The notes: generated from the sequence alone by a model not told the origin. A stretch of 64,000 bases of DNA from Phorcus lineatus (GCA_921293015.1 OV121082.1:27231497-27295496); one strand, 5' to 3'; positions 10,955 through 23,685 are shown, counted from the stretch's first letter. Numbers and translations: made by a program.

Positions 10955-12329
10955 AAGCTGAAGTTTGTTTATATATACACCACACAGCAAAGTCTAAATT
11001 GGTCAACAAATTTTACAGCTTGATAAGCAAACAATCAAGATATATGCACTCATATGTAGGTAATTGTTATTGATTATTACCTAGATTTTAGATGAAAATT
11101 TGGAATTTTTAAATATTTTGAATATTTCAATAGTCAACCTTCTTGATAGTATCTTATATTACTAATAATTTATTGATATTACTCAGTCATTTACACTTGA
11201 ATTTGATACTTGAAATGTTCAAACTGAAACAAATTTTTCTATCCACACTAAACTTTTTAATAACATTTTCCGAATTCACCGACCAAACAAAAAAGAAATT
11301 AATACTGTTCTTTCGTCATGTAGTTAAAAGTTAAATAATAGTGTTTTTGTCATTAGAAAACAGAAAAACTCAATGTCCACACACAGGAATAAAACAGGAA
11401 TCATGAATGATGTAAATTAACATCTAATTTTATTATCAGAATAACTTAAACTATTTTTCTGAAGTATTTTTAAGGCGGAGATATGGAATAACTGTTACAA
11501 ATTTCAAAATCAAAGATGGTTAAATCCCTGAAAAGGTTGATGATTTACAGGAAAAGAATAAATTTTAATCATTATGTAAACAGTTTTTTATTTCACATCA
11601 ATTTGTATCTTCATCTCTTTTGATAACTGAAAGATAGTCCAATCAATGACAGAAACACTTGTGTTGATAATAATATCTGTATGAAAATTCAACAAATATT
11701 TCTTGATTTATATTTGAAAAATTCTTGACATTGAAAATGTATTCATACTGATATGTCATCCACTACAAATAATTTTAACATAAATAATAAAAAGTGTTTA
11801 TAAACTTTATACATTACTTTATATGATTACAATTATTTCCACCGACTCTCGTCAAATGGTTAATTATTGTTGAAAATAGATGAATTCTAAACAGTTATTA
11901 CAAAAAAAGTAAATAAATTGACAGCTTTATCCAGTGAAAGTGATATTAGGAGAGCAATTGGTGATTTTAAACATAAGTTATAAAATATTACTTTTTATGA
12001 AGCAATGAACAATACCTTTTAAAGCATCTATATAATGTCATAATTAGATCTCTCTACTTCGCTACAACTTGTAAACTCGCTGAAAATTTGTTAAGACTAA
12101 CATCACAAAGTCAAATTCGTGATTTTTATATATTAGTTAAGCCTATCGAAAAATAGGAAGCATCATGATTGAGTGAGGCTTATTAATTTTTGTTAAGTTG
12201 GAATAAATATTGCAAATCAAATCCTTATTCATATTCAACTAAGCTTGACTTGAAATGAAGAATAGTTTAAAACATTATTTTGATATTCATGCCTTGGATT
12301 TGAAAGAACGTGAAAGCTTTTCACTCACC
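10955..12329. other. AT-rich, no gene recognised
   Basis: Only short open frames (for example 11143-11334) of low complexity. No repeats matched elsewhere in the window. Confidence 0.6.
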
Positions 12330-12560
12330 TCTCGATTTGGCTGTCATCAAGGAAGCGGCCGGGTTGTCCGCTGTTTTGGTGGCAGAGACCGTGTTATCCC
12401 TCTCAAGTCAACTTGATTTCAAGTTTGTTACTGATGAATACACTTCTGTCATCTTTGACGATCTCTGTTAATCACTTTCAGATGTCTTTTGTGAATCATG
12501 TCTACGGCCGCTCTGTTGTTACACGTTTGTTTACTGAAAGTCGTGTACACTCGAGTTTTG
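12330..12560 (-). other. Candidate first exon or 5' UTR with strong donor (weak)
   Basis: On the minus strand this segment is richer in CpG and GCGGCCG than its surroundings and ends AAATCGAGAG|GTGAGT, a near-consensus splice donor. No long frame crosses it; ATGACAGCC sits 16 bases before the donor. It does not fit any Lgl peptide. It may be a 5' exon of an alternative or nested transcript, or chance. Only the donor and the composition support it. Confidence 0.25.
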
Positions 12561-13260
12561 GAGGTGATTTTCTCCAAAATTAATTAACAGTTTTCTTTCA
12601 AATTTGGTGTAATTGCCTAAATCCTATAAATGAATAAATCCATGATTTTCATTATGCCATGAAACGCCTAGTCAAAAAGCTCATAATATGCTGGACTGCA
12701 TCTTTAAGCATGTTTGGGCCTATTGCCCCTGAGCATATGAACCATGTGTTGCCATCATACGTTTGCTCCGAAAGAAAAGAAGAATGGGAAGACTGACGGC
12801 GGAGTACAAACCAAGACCTGCCAAAATGCCCAGACTTGCTTCCACTTCAAAGCAGTGATGAAACCTATTGCACATAACTTTCCATGTTTATTTTAGGTTA
12901 AGATTTCAAATTTTGACAATAGAAATATAAGGTTAACCCATGAATATAGATTGCCTTTGCTTTATTGTTGATTTAAAGTGAATGACATGTTGATCTATTT
13001 TACATATGCAATAAATTTCCATTTTTTGTAAAAGAGATGGGTATAAAAAAGTATGACTACCCATTTGAAATTTGAAATACCCATTTTGTTTCAAAATATC
13101 CACACATTTGAAAGCTTATCTGGAGCTCTGCTTTGTTTACTACTCAAAAGTAGGATGACATTTGAAGCAGAAAGTATGGAGAATAAAAGATTTCTGTTGT
13201 TTTTGGATTTGGAAGACAACACAATCACTCACACATTCACACTTTTTATCTCTAAAACCA
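12561..13260. other. No gene recognised
   Basis: AT-rich spacer before the Tc1 relic; nothing supported. Confidence 0.5.
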
Positions 13261-13261
13261 A

Positions 13262-14030
13262 TTACACAATGATGATGACAGACCTCCTTCAGGTCGTCCT
13301 ACAGCCACTACACAAGCCCATGGTCGATACATTCGTACACAGGTCCTGCAAAATTGAGCACAAACAGCCAATCAACTTTCTGTAAATTTGTATTAAGTTA
13401 CAGAAATTAGAGTTACAATTAGAAATCGGCTACATGAAGCCCATTTGCATGCGCGACATCTGCCTGTTTGTGTAATGTTCTCGGATGAGTCAGGATTTAC
13501 TCTGGATTTCACTTGAGGCTTGTAAATGAGCGTCAAGCTAAGGTCAGACAGCATAACAGATTCAGGCATTGGTCTGTTATGGTGTGGGGAGGAATCACCA
13601 TGACTGGCAGAACAGACATGCATATTGTTCAAGGAAGGGTCACTGGTGTGTACTACTGCGACCACACCCTGGCACCAATAGTTCTGCCCTTTGCTCAACG
13701 TGGAGGTTGAAGATTCATCTTTCGTGCCCACTGCCTTAGTGTTGGGAATGAATACAGCGTCACATATTGTCCTTATGCTTTGGCCAGCCATGACTCCTTA
13801 CCTTTCCCCTAAAGAGTATGTCTGGGACATGATCGGGAAACATGATCCGTTTGTCGACGTCCTCATCAACCGACAACACTGCAAGAATTTGCTGTGGTGC
13901 TGCATGAGCAGTGGGACAGATTGGCCCAATTCGTGATTTGACGGTTGATAAGAAGCGTGCCACAACGAATTTAATGTCTGTGGATTTGTGAAGCAAATAC
14001 TCATTACTGAGTCAAAAATCAAAAACATCC
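13262..14030 (+). mobile_element. Tc1/mariner transposase relic
   Basis: Read in more than one frame, the plus strand shows Tc1-family blocks in order: GRPTATT-like linker (about 13290), MFSDESGF with the first catalytic Asp (13477-13502), SVMVWGGITMTGRTDMHIVQG (13570-13635), and LSPKEYVWDMIG with the last acidic residue region (13803-13840). The blocks are separated by frameshifts and stops, and no terminal repeats were located. It is a decayed DNA transposon. Confidence 0.85.
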
Positions 14031-14261
14031 ATTTTCACTGTTATCAGTGTATCTCTTTGAGAGTGAAATGGGGTCGTTAGATATGTCGCCCATACTATTT
14101 ATGTTCATGTGTAGGCGATTGGACTGTTATTAACATACACCTGTTACTTCTCATAAAAACAGCTGTGAATTTCTGCAGTTTTGTATTGTTTCTAACTATC
14201 CCTCACTTCTATTTAAGAGTATATATATAGAGGATACTAAACGACTTTTCATTCAATATTA

Positions 14262-14345
14262 TGTTTTTTAAACGAGTTAATGGTTAAATATAAAACGAGC
14301 GAAAGCGAGTCTAATACCAAATCATTAACCAGTTTAATAAAAATA
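14262..14345. repeat. Imperfect hairpin around GAGCGAAAGCGAG
   Basis: TAAACGAGTTAATGGTTAAAT (about 14271) pairs imperfectly with CAAATCATTAACCAGTTTA near 14320-14338 around GAGCGAAAGCGAG. The style resembles the hairpins at 3868 and 18628. Confidence 0.45.
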
Positions 14346-14919
14346 GTATTAATTGAAAGAAGTTTAGTATTCTGTATATTACTTGACCTCATTAATCGAA
14401 CCGAAAGTGTAATGAATGAAACATTTCCACGACTTGGCCGCCATTTTGACGGCGATGCTAACATTATAACGTCACTACTACACAATATTACGATGTCGTA
14501 TGTGAAGCGGTATTACACTAGTTTAATATCGCCGTATAAATATTACACTGCAGTATCTTACACGGACGAGTAATTACATAATTTATTTACACACTCATGC
14601 TCTCATATCCTGTGGAAATACTCTCTATAAGCACTTAATGCATTTAAAAACAACTAAAAACATTCTGTAAATCTGCAAAATATCATATCTCACCAACACC
14701 CCATCTCTATTTTCTGCTTCCACAGCTTGTTGTTTACTAATCCGAAATTAACATTAACCTAACCCCTGCCAATTATTAATACACAATGGATATTGCAATG
14801 ATGTCAGGTTTCAATATGCCCAATCCACTGTTAGTAAACTGCAATACTAACGACCTCCTTCATACACATCATTGTTGACCATTTGAGGTTAATATATTGT
14901 AAGTAATACTGCTACAGAC

Positions 14920-15400
14920 ATAAACTTCGGCTCATTTGAATCCACATGACCAAATCCCTATGATTCATATGACAATATTACAAATTACATAAATGGTTAG
15001 TTATTTTGTTTGCTACTCTGTCACACCACATATATTAACCCAATGAAGTTCACACATTTTTGTCTCAAAGTCAATATTCTAAAATTTAAGATCCCTAGCA
15101 TGATTTGTGTCTGAAAAAAAGATGACATAATATTTTAAGGTGGGTTGACCGCGACGGCCATATTTGAAGGGTGGTTGAGACCAAAAACTGAGCTTCATTT
15201 TTTAAAAGTTACTCTTAAAATTTCAGCCAACTATGCCCATTGGTTTGAAAGAAGATTTTATATGTTTTTTGGGAAAATGCTTGCCACACCCATAGGAAAG
15301 GGGGGAGGTTGTCATAAATGTATAAAATCAGATCACCTAGGACTATGCTACATCCCTACCAAAAGAAATCAGCTTTGAGGGTGCAGTAGTTTTGGAGGAG
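14920..15400. repeat. Dispersed repeat family X, copy 1
   Basis: GTCTGAAAAAAAGAT...CCATATTTGAAGGG(T/A)GGT at about 15110-15178 and the following ~200 bp match 36060-36290; a shorter part matches 16930-17110. There is no coding potential. Such units with 'cccatatttgaaggg' and 'cccctgccacgcccat' words are probably parts of a non-autonomous element. Confidence 0.6.
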
Positions 15401-16171
15401 CAGTTGAAAATGTGAAACATTTATGGGCGATGGATAAGCCATGTCATAAGCCATATGAGCAAACAAGTCTAGAAAGCTTATTTGAACCAAATGCATGCTT
15501 AATCTAGTAGTGGTGAGTAGTATTCTACGCATTCATGATTTTCATGAAAAACTTGATTGACAGTTGAGTGAGTGAAAGTATTTTTTAAATTTAATTTCTT
15601 TAGAAATTGTTGTTTTATGGTAATTTTCCTAGTTTAAGTCTTACCCACAAAACCACAAAAATTTCCAGCCAAAAGAATTTCAAAGGCAGATCGTGATATA
15701 TAGGGATTGTCAGAGTGTTTGATACCTAACTCAATAATGGGAGTGAAAATGCAACATTGTTTGAAGAAACCGGGGAAGTTTTTAATGCATAAATTTACAT
15801 TTGAACATTTGGGATCAACATGCAGTGATCGTACATATTTAATGACATTTTATAAAAGGAAGTAATGTCCTGGTGTCCATGCATAGACCTTACAATATAT
15901 CTAAGAGAGTTGTTTGCAAAATAGCCTCCTGTAAGGGAGATAACATAGCAAAATAGTATAGTTACAACGCACCACCTCAAGCCATAAGCCTACTGGGAGG
16001 GTGGGCGTGGTCATGCACAAATAATGCGAGAGTAGCTAGCGGCCGTGTTTGAGTGAAAGCGTCGGAACTAAGCACCACCTACAAGGGGAGACAACTCGTG
16101 CCGCCCTTGCTGGGGAGACATTGTTTTATCAAAATCAATTTTACACATAAAATAATACAAAAAGGACTCAC

Positions 16172-16255
16172 CTGAGTTGCATTGTAAGTTTTGTCTGCAT
16201 TGCTGTCATTGTTGTCCCAAAGCACGATGAGTCCCCGGTTGTAACCAATAAGGAA
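16172..16255 (-). CDS. llgl: llgl exon (third in window): WD-repeat segment LIGYNRGLIVLWD
   Basis: This 84-nt exon is exactly 28 codons in phase 0, with acceptor TTGCAG|TTCC and donor ACTCAG|GTGAGT on the minus strand. The peptide starts FLIGYNRGLIVLWD and ends KTYNATQ. (I/L)LIGY.RGL(I/L/M)V(I/L)W is one of the most recognisable Lgl signatures; tomosyn instead has LLIGYENGTVVFWD. It follows the exon at 30222 without phase conflict, giving ...HPTNPSK|FLIGYN. The next exon should begin Q(L)E(S)... and was not found in the remaining 16 kb to the left, so the next intron is probably longer than 16 kb or that exon was missed. Confidence 0.93.
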
Positions 16256-16559
16256 CTGCAACATGGAAATAACACTTTAAACAATGTTTTCGAAGGAAAC
16301 CTACATTTCAAGGCCATCAACGCATGGAGTCAGCTGTTGCAAGAGCAGAATTTTACAGCTACAGCTACAAGTTTTACCCCTTCATCAGACTAGATGGAGT
16401 TTACAACTGTTTAAGAGACATCTTGTACTGTTGTCAACTTTCAACTTTCATGGTGTAGCTATCATGTCTATATGATATAAATGTTGCCTTTAAAAGGAAC
16501 ATCTAGGGAATATATTTGACAAATAGCTTGGACTAGTCATCTAGATTTTAGATTTTTAG

Positions 16560-17110
16560 GTCTTTTGCTCCTGGAGAAAATAAAATAAGTTTCTTGGTAG
16601 TGGTCCCTCTGGCCCTTAAAAAGGGTTCCCAGATTCACCAAACCTATAAATTAGAATCCCCATCAGCTAAGGACAGTACACAATGTTTCAGTTTTCTTGG
16701 CCTGTTGCTTCTTAAATAGGTTTTTAGGGTGTGGTTCCTTTGGCCCTTTTTTGGGGTCACAGGGTCATCAAATCTATGAATTACAATTCTGGTCACTTCG
16801 AGCCCAATGCAGTATACAGTCTTGACCAGCATTGCTGATAGGCAAAATATAAACAGGAAATTAACTTAACTACAGATATGAACTAGAGCTCCTTTGAATT
16901 CTAGATTCTAGATTCCTATCATAATTTGCAAATTACCCAACCACATCCATATTTCAAGGGCAGTCAAGACCCAGTATACAAACTTTAATCTGCATTGAAC
17001 AAAAATGTTTTTCTGAAAATTTAAGCCACAAATGCCAATAAGCTTTGATTTTAACATGCACCCCTGCCACGCCCATACTTTTAGGGGTAGGACAATGAAG
17101 TTTAAACATC
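16560..17110. repeat. Dispersed repeat family X, copy 2 with a duplicated 148-bp unit
   Basis: GTGGTCCCTCTGGCCCTTAA at about 16600 and GTGGTTCCTTTGGCCCTTTT at about 16730 head two related units. The segment 16930-17110 matches 36110-36280 (ATGCACCCCTGCCACGCCCAT in both). Confidence 0.65.
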
Positions 17111-17379
17111 TTAATCGCCATCGACATTCCTAGCATTTTGGCTTCCTCGTCAACAGAAATTTGAGTTTTCATGTAAGAAAGATGTAACTAAATTTTAGAG
17201 TGCACCGACACATCGATACAAAGGTGCATCATAATTTATGGCGCACGATACGATACGAAACAAGATACATTTTTGTCAGTGAACCCATACAATACTAATT
17301 GTAAGACTATCAGAAACATGGTGCAGGGAGCAATTGAAACTGAACTTTTAACTATTAGACCAAAAAGAACACATTTTTT

Positions 17380-17600
17380 TATAATGAAAGATGATTTGAC
17401 ATCAAGTTACTGTTCACAAGGATTTTTTTTAATGAATTCATTATTCACAACCTTGACCTTTGATCTTGAAAAGAATTTCAGGAGGCATAATCAATAAATG
17501 GTTAATTTGAGTGCTCAATACCGATGTCTTTAAAAATTTTCATTTAAGGGCTTTGACCTTTGACATTCAAGGTTACACAAGGCAATGATTACTTTTCATT
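17380..17600. repeat. Dispersed repeat family Y ('ctttgacctttgacattcaagg'), copy 1
   Basis: It shares GCTCAATACCGAT/GTTCTCAATACC, TTAAGGGCTTTGACC and GACATTCAAGG blocks, in order, with 51530-51780 and more weakly with 43140-43260. Non-coding. Confidence 0.55.
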
Positions 17601-18009
17601 TCATGTTACGATTAAAAGTTTTATAATGACGTCATAGATACGAGCGGCTATGACGTCATAGTGCCATCAGTTACGTCACAAGAATTTCAGACTGAGCCGT
17701 CTTGTAGTATTATTTCTGTAAGACGTTGCTGACCTCTTCAAAATAATACAAAACTGTTAAAAGTAATCACTTTGAATGACGATTATGAGGAGAAGGGATA
17801 TTCTTTCAATAAAACTTACATTTAGCTTTTTAAAAAAAACTTTTCACAGAGAAAAATTTAGCCGTGCGTAGGTGTCCGCAGCACACACATATGAATTTGG
17901 AGATTTGTCATCGAAATCCTTTATAGAGAAACATTTATTTTCATTATATTCGAGTTTTAGTCTTTTAAAAACATGGGTAATATAAACAACAAGCAGACAG
18001 AGTCAGCTA

Positions 18010-18627
18010 TATCCCCCGCCAGAGGGAAAGGGTAGTTAAGGATACTAGTTGTGGAATATTGAACAGTGATCATGTTGTTTTTCTACAAACAACCTTTAAG
18101 AAATCCTATGTTATGTTTCCATGGAAACGGGTAAAAATAAAAATGCAAAGAAGTTGAAAACCCCAAAAAGCACATCTCCGCATGATGCCCGTTGCACATA
18201 CCAAGTTTCGTCGAGCTAGGTCTCACCGTTTTGGAGTTGTGGTCCGGAAACGAAATCCTATGTTATGTTTCCATGGAAACGGATAAAAATAAAAATGCAA
18301 AGAAGTTGAAAACCCCAAAAGGCACATCTCCGCATGATGCCCGTTGCACATACCAAGTTTCGTCGAGCTAGGTCTCACAGTTTTGGAGTTGTGGTCCGGA
18401 AACGAAATCCTATGTTACGTTTCCATGGAAACGGGTAAAAATAAAAATGCAAAGAAGTTGAAAACCCCAAAAGGCACATCTCCGCATGATGCCCGTTGCA
18501 CATACCAAGTTTAGTCGAGATAGGTCTCACAGTTTTGGAGTTGTGCTCCGGAAACATATCGGGACGGACGGACGAACGGACGGAGACCATTTCAATATCC
18601 CCCACCAACTACGTTGGGCGGGGGATA
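18010..18627. mobile_element. TATCCCCCGCC-ended element with three 152-bp tandem units
   Basis: The ends TATCCCCCGCC (18010-18020) and GGCGGGGGATA (18617-18627) are perfect 11-bp inverted repeats. Between them three units of 152 bp start AAATCCTATGTTA(T/C)GTTTCC at 18101, 18253 and 18405, over 90% alike by eye. The element ends in a CGGACGGACG tail. No coding sequence. It is a typical molluscan non-autonomous DNA element. Confidence 0.85.
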
Positions 18628-18775
18628 ATAACCAACTCGTGACGGGGAAGGAAAGATTATCTTTCCCTCATTATATTAATTGTGTAATTCTCTCGCCAAG
18701 GCTCGAGAATTAGGAAATTAATATAACTCGGGAAAAATAATCTGTCATTCCCTGTCACTCGTTAGTTATTGTCTA
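18628..18775. repeat. ~148-bp imperfect hairpin with ~65-bp arms
   Basis: AATAACCAACTCGTGACGGG (18628) pairs with CCCTGTCACTCGTTAGTTATT (18750-18770), and the arms continue through ATTATATTAAT to a CTCGCCAAGGCTCGAG loop near 18690-18705. Arms match at roughly three of four positions. It directly abuts the previous element and truncates a LINE fragment on its right. Confidence 0.75.
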
Positions 18776-18935
18776 TGTACACCAGTGTGAGTAGTTTGAA
18801 TCTTATTCTCTTGTCGACCAGAAGCCAGTGGAGAGTGTTTGGTACTGGTGATAGGTGTTGTCTCACACGCGTCTTTGTGACAGTTCTGGCAGTGCTATTT
18901 TGTATCCTCTGAAGTCTGGATATATTTTCTTTTGT
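18773..18935 (-). mobile_element. LINE 3' ORF scrap (L2/CR1/Rex1 group)
   Basis: The minus strand reads RLQRIQNSTARTVTKTR, then LHWLLVDKRIRFKLLTLVY. This is the conserved region after the RT domain of L2/CR1/Rex1-type LINEs (LQR.QN.AAR...LHWLPV..RI.FK). It stops at the hairpin on one side and at DIRS-like sequence on the other. Confidence 0.8.
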
Positions 18936-18939
18936 CATG

Positions 18940-21900
18940 ACTAGAAAGTAAGGCCAAAAGGCCAAGTAACTTAAAACTTAACAGTTTTAATGAAAGTTCC
19001 TTTACTGGAGACAGTTTTTGCAAATGTAAGAGTAACAAATTTGCATCCCATGTCATATTGTTACAAGTCAGTGAAGGTCTCAGGTTATAAACTCCTTTCA
19101 TGAAGCGGATCACAATAGGTAACGCACCGACAGGCTTATCATCAAATAGAGTAAAGGTTGATAGAGCACACCGTGCATTGTTCAAAGCACTATATCCAAG
19201 TCCTTATGGAATAACACAGTCAAAAATTCTATCACATCAGCTATATCTAGTAAAAAGGGATCCACTACACTTTTATTACAGTACCGCTGCCATTTTCAAA
19301 CATAGACTTTATACTGTTTTTTTGGTGTTGCTCCATCAGGACTGGGAAATGATAGCTTGAGCTTGTGTTGAAATTCTGAGCTTCTGGTAGTATCCCCTGA
19401 AACCATGACTGCCAGCAGTCTCATCTTTGGTAGATCCTCTGGATCCTTGGACGGATGACTGAGGATGTCGCTGGTCCTGGGTTAGACAAGAGGAAAGTCT
19501 ATTAGCATTCTCATAGCCATTGGAAACCAGTATTGAGTACTCCACCAAGGTATGATAACAATTCCTGAGCTAGCCTCGGCTTTAATTTTGCTCAGAATTT
19601 TACCTATCAAGCAAAATGGTGGAAACAAATAGTGAAACCATGATAACCACGATACAGAGAAAGCATCAATAGCTACAGCATATGGGTCTGGTTTGTATGC
19701 AATATATTTCTCTGTCTGAGCATTTAATCTTGATGCAAATAAATCTATATCTGGTACACACCATTTTTTTTACATATTTGGGAAAAGACAACCTGGGATA
19801 ATTGCCACTCAATGTTATCTTTGTGTACCCTTCTTTCATAATCTGCTTCAGTGTTTTCTGAGCCTGCTAAAAATGATGCTTGTAACTTAATTTGTCTATT
19901 CATTGCGAAAGTGGTTATCTCCCTTGCTATAACGTAACAGCTTGATTCTTTGCCACCTTGACCATTGTGACCACAGCAGTCGTGTTGTCAATCTGCATTA
20001 AAACATGTTTCTTGGACATATGTTTACAGAAACTTTGTAAAGTAAACTTAGCTGCTAAGAGTTCTAGCTTGTTAATATGCTTAGTCTTTTAAATTTTGGA
20101 CCAAATACCGCCAGTCCTCGACTGACCAAATACTCCCCCCCTTCCGAGGGTGAATTTTGAAGAGATTTAATGTCTGTCATAATGTTTGAAATCCACCAGC
20201 TTATGTCATTTTTACACAACTCAGGCAGTTGTATTGTAGCTTCATAATTGCCTTTATTCAACTTTAAGCAAAGATTTTTTCTAAAATATTGCAACAACAG
20301 TAATATAACTGGCAGTAAGGCACTGCAGGAAAAGTTGAAACAATAAATCCCATGACCTCTGCCAATTTCTGAATAGTGGTGGATTCTTGTGATAAAATAG
20401 TTTCACAAGCAGCTTTTAATTTTTTAGCCTTCTGACTGTCCAATTTGATAGTCATGTCCAATTTGATAGTCATGTCCAATTTGATAGTCAAGTCTTTCGA
20501 GCTGATCATGAACCCTAAGAACTTTATTTCTCGTGATGGTTCAAGACAAGAGTTTTTTTGATTTACAGTGAAGCCTGCTCTCATAGAGTAATTAACTGTA
20601 TCTATGACATTATGGTAGCATTTTTTTATCCCCTGTGAGGAAGCTATCGTCAATGTAAAACATGTGCTAAGATGCCCTAAGTTTCTTAGTTCAACAAAAA
20701 ATACCTTTGTTATTTTTTTGAACAATTATGGGGACAAAGTTAACCCCATAGGAAGGCAAGTGAATTGAAGGAGTTGGCCATTCCATTCAAATTTTAGAAA
20801 TTTCCTTACTTCTGTTTTGACTGATACAGAATTAGAAGCATCTTTCCAATCTACGGAGGCCATGTAATAGTTCTGTGTGACTAAATCAATGGCAGTTTGT
20901 GAGGAATCGATCTTTAAATGTCTTTTAATTACCTCATATTTAAATCAGAAAGGTTGAGTGACGCTACCATCTTTTTGGGGCGACAAAATATATTTGATAT
21001 GTATTCCCCTTTATCATGGTATGTTATTTCAACTATGCCTCTGGCAATGAATCTCTCAAGCTCTTTTGTAATTGCTATGGAAATTTTATGATCAAATTAA
21101 TATGGACGGGGGGCATTAATTTGCCTAGGTAGATCGATAAATTCTATATCAACCCCTGATATCATTTTCAGAACATTGAGGTCGTTTGTAAGACCAGACC
21201 AAAATTAATAATGCTCCTTCAATTCACCTGCTTTTGTTTTTTGACAAGTTACATCGAGATCAAGCAATTTTTCATACTCACATACCGATGAGTCTATTTG
21301 TTCCCTCTGCGGGGAGTCCTTTTCTGGCCCTTTCCTCTGTATTGATGACTGTAAGGGGACCTGTATCTTGGAGGGCCTAAAAAACCCAGGCCAGAGCCTC
21401 TGTGAGGTTGCCAGTTCTGGTGTCCGTCTTGTCTGAAGATGTTCCTTCCGATGCGGTTTGTCTCGTTTATCTCCTTGACTGCCTTGGTCAAGTCTTCCCA
21501 AAAGATGAGCTTAGATGAAGCACCATCATAATAATTTGACGGACTGCACAGCTGTTTGTATCTAGAATTCAAATCAGGTTTCATGGATTCTCTTCGTTTC
21601 TGATCTTGTGCAGTGTTGTTGAGGAGCGCTAGGACATCCATACCCATACGAATGAGAGAATTCAGTTGCTCACTTTGCACAGAATGTTTCTGATTTTTTG
21701 TCTTCAACAGTTCATTTGTCATTTTTGCAACAGCATAATTCCCTTTCACCAATTTGTCACTCGTCTTCTGCAGTCGAATATCTTTCGAGTTTCCAGTTTG
21801 AGAACTGTCCAGATTTCAGTATAGACTTTAGTCACAAACATTTCATTTTCTCTGGTCGTGGGTTTTTACCCATAATTTCCTGAGTTTTCTCTTCGTCAGG

Positions 21901-22560
21901 TCGTGAATTAAGCATCGTAGTCGTATTCCACTTCTCTCGCAGACATTGTATTCTGCTTCTAAAGTGTACTTGATGTCGTCTGATATTTCATCATCTGGGC
22001 AATGTCCGTCGGCCTGTTTGGTCATCCTGTGATTTGTCACAAGGTTTTTTGTACGTACAACGTTTCTGAGATGGTTCAATTACTGAAGTGTCAAAATCGC
22101 TGTCCTCGATGTTTTCATGTCGTCGTTTAACACTTACGGTCTCGTGACTGGCGAGAGCTTGTGTTATCATGCTTTTAATATCGTCAAAAGCACCTTGGTG
22201 CAATTCAATCATTTCTTCTCTCAGTTCCCCGACTTTTTAGTATGAATTATCCTTTAGGCTACCACTTTCAACACTTTTTGTGTTATCTTCGCCATTTTCC
22301 AGACAGTCTGTCACAATTTTCCTTCATGTCGACTGCTTTTTGCGTCTGTGTCATTTCTGTAGCAATGCTTTTATCCTTGCTAGCTTTTGAGGTCTTTTTG
22401 TTCACTCATTTTTCTTTATCAAATTATTTATCATTGAACAATGTCCCTGCCAAATCACATTCATCATTTGACTTCGAACAACTCGGTTTTTCCCCCATGT
22501 TGAAAAACACCGGAGCTTAGACCCATGTGTGGAAAGATAACTTATCCACAGAGAGGGTAT
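18940..22560 (-). mobile_element. DIRS-like YR retrotransposon relic (fossil)
   Basis: Parts in order on the minus strand: gag start near 22500; gag core at 21294-21750 (MGMDVLALLNNTAQDQKRRE, then LNSRYKQLC); RT and RNase H region about 19900-21200 (CLEPSREIKFLGFMIS; LAEVMGFIVSTFPAVPYCQL); YR N-terminal region at about 18950-19185 (NNARCALSTFTLFDDKP, GVYNLRPSL, KLSPVKELSLKLLSFKL). These are standard metazoan DIRS motifs. The recombinase ends where LINE sequence begins, so the 3' end is missing. The copy is clearly broken, with several interruptions, and no terminal repeats were found. A possible 5' terminal region with CCAAT (AGCCAATCAGG, 22694) lies just beyond. Confidence 0.85.
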
Positions 22561-23624
22561 GATTAGCAGAAATAATCTATAACACAGTTAAGAATGAGTA
22601 TCAACAACTATTTAGGTTCACATCCACCTGAAAATAGCAGAAAAAACATGTTTTATAAACACTTCCGGAAAACAGACACCAAACGTTTTATTAGCCAATC
22701 AGGTGCTAGGGGGTTGTGACGACATAGTCAGGACTCGCTTACAACTGGCTGATCTGTGTCATTGTTTACATCATAGATGCCAGTGGTCATGAACGTATAT
22801 ATTTTCACTGATTGTACTTATGAAAAAAGCCCCTAAGTCACCAAAGCTATTTAAATCAATTCTTCGACATATTCTGTTTGACATTAATTAACTGTTGTTG
22901 TTATTTGTTTGGGTTGTTAATCTTCTGATAATGCCGATCTAGTGAACCCAAGCTGATATCTGCCGCCATTGTGACTGTTTTTTGTTTGAACACCTAAACA
23001 AATAAACTATCCCCCTGTGTAGCTGATTGACCATTGTATATGTAGAATATTTGTTACTACTTTGTGTCATTTTAAAATGTCAACTCAATATAGTAACTCC
23101 ATGTTTCTGCTTTGCATGACTGTAACAATGAGATTTAGAGTGACCTAGGCCAATATTGTCAATAATAACACAACATTTTTTTAATGATGTTAAACAAAAT
23201 ATATTTTCAATAACTGACAGTCTGCTTGGAAATGTATTGAACATATGATTATTTTTTTTTCAATTTTAACTATTTCAACCAAATAAAAATATTAACGCTG
23301 AAAGGCATATTATTTCCATTTCTTTCAGTACTTTAGTAACGGTATGTTACCAGAGAGAGGTTTTTAGTTACCTAACTCTACTTTTTCACACAAGACAATA
23401 TAGTCATAAAGTTATTACCTAACAGTCTACAACATAGTGCCACACACCTGTACATTATGGCATTTAAGCAATAAAGTTAATGACCTCAGCACGTGGCACA
23501 TTTCCAATTAGGTAATACACAAGGCACTGATTAGTTATCTAAAATTTATCCTCACACATGATCAACAGCCTTTCTTGAAACTTGATGAGGGTAATTAGGT
23601 TTGTCAATACACAAGACACATGAC
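22561..23624. other. No gene recognised
   Basis: AT-rich. It may include the outer end of the DIRS-like element. Repeated words of the type AATACACAAGRCAC occur at about 23515 and 23606, but no element border could be set. Confidence 0.5.
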
Positions 23625-23685
23625 CACTGTCATGTACCCGGTAAGGAGGGGACATTCCAAGATGGCGACCAAAACAGTACGACAG

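Noticed and set aside
18895-19185. Single 96-codon protein ending KRKYIQTSEDTK
   Set aside because: The last part is a different element (LINE) joined to recombinase sequence; not one gene.
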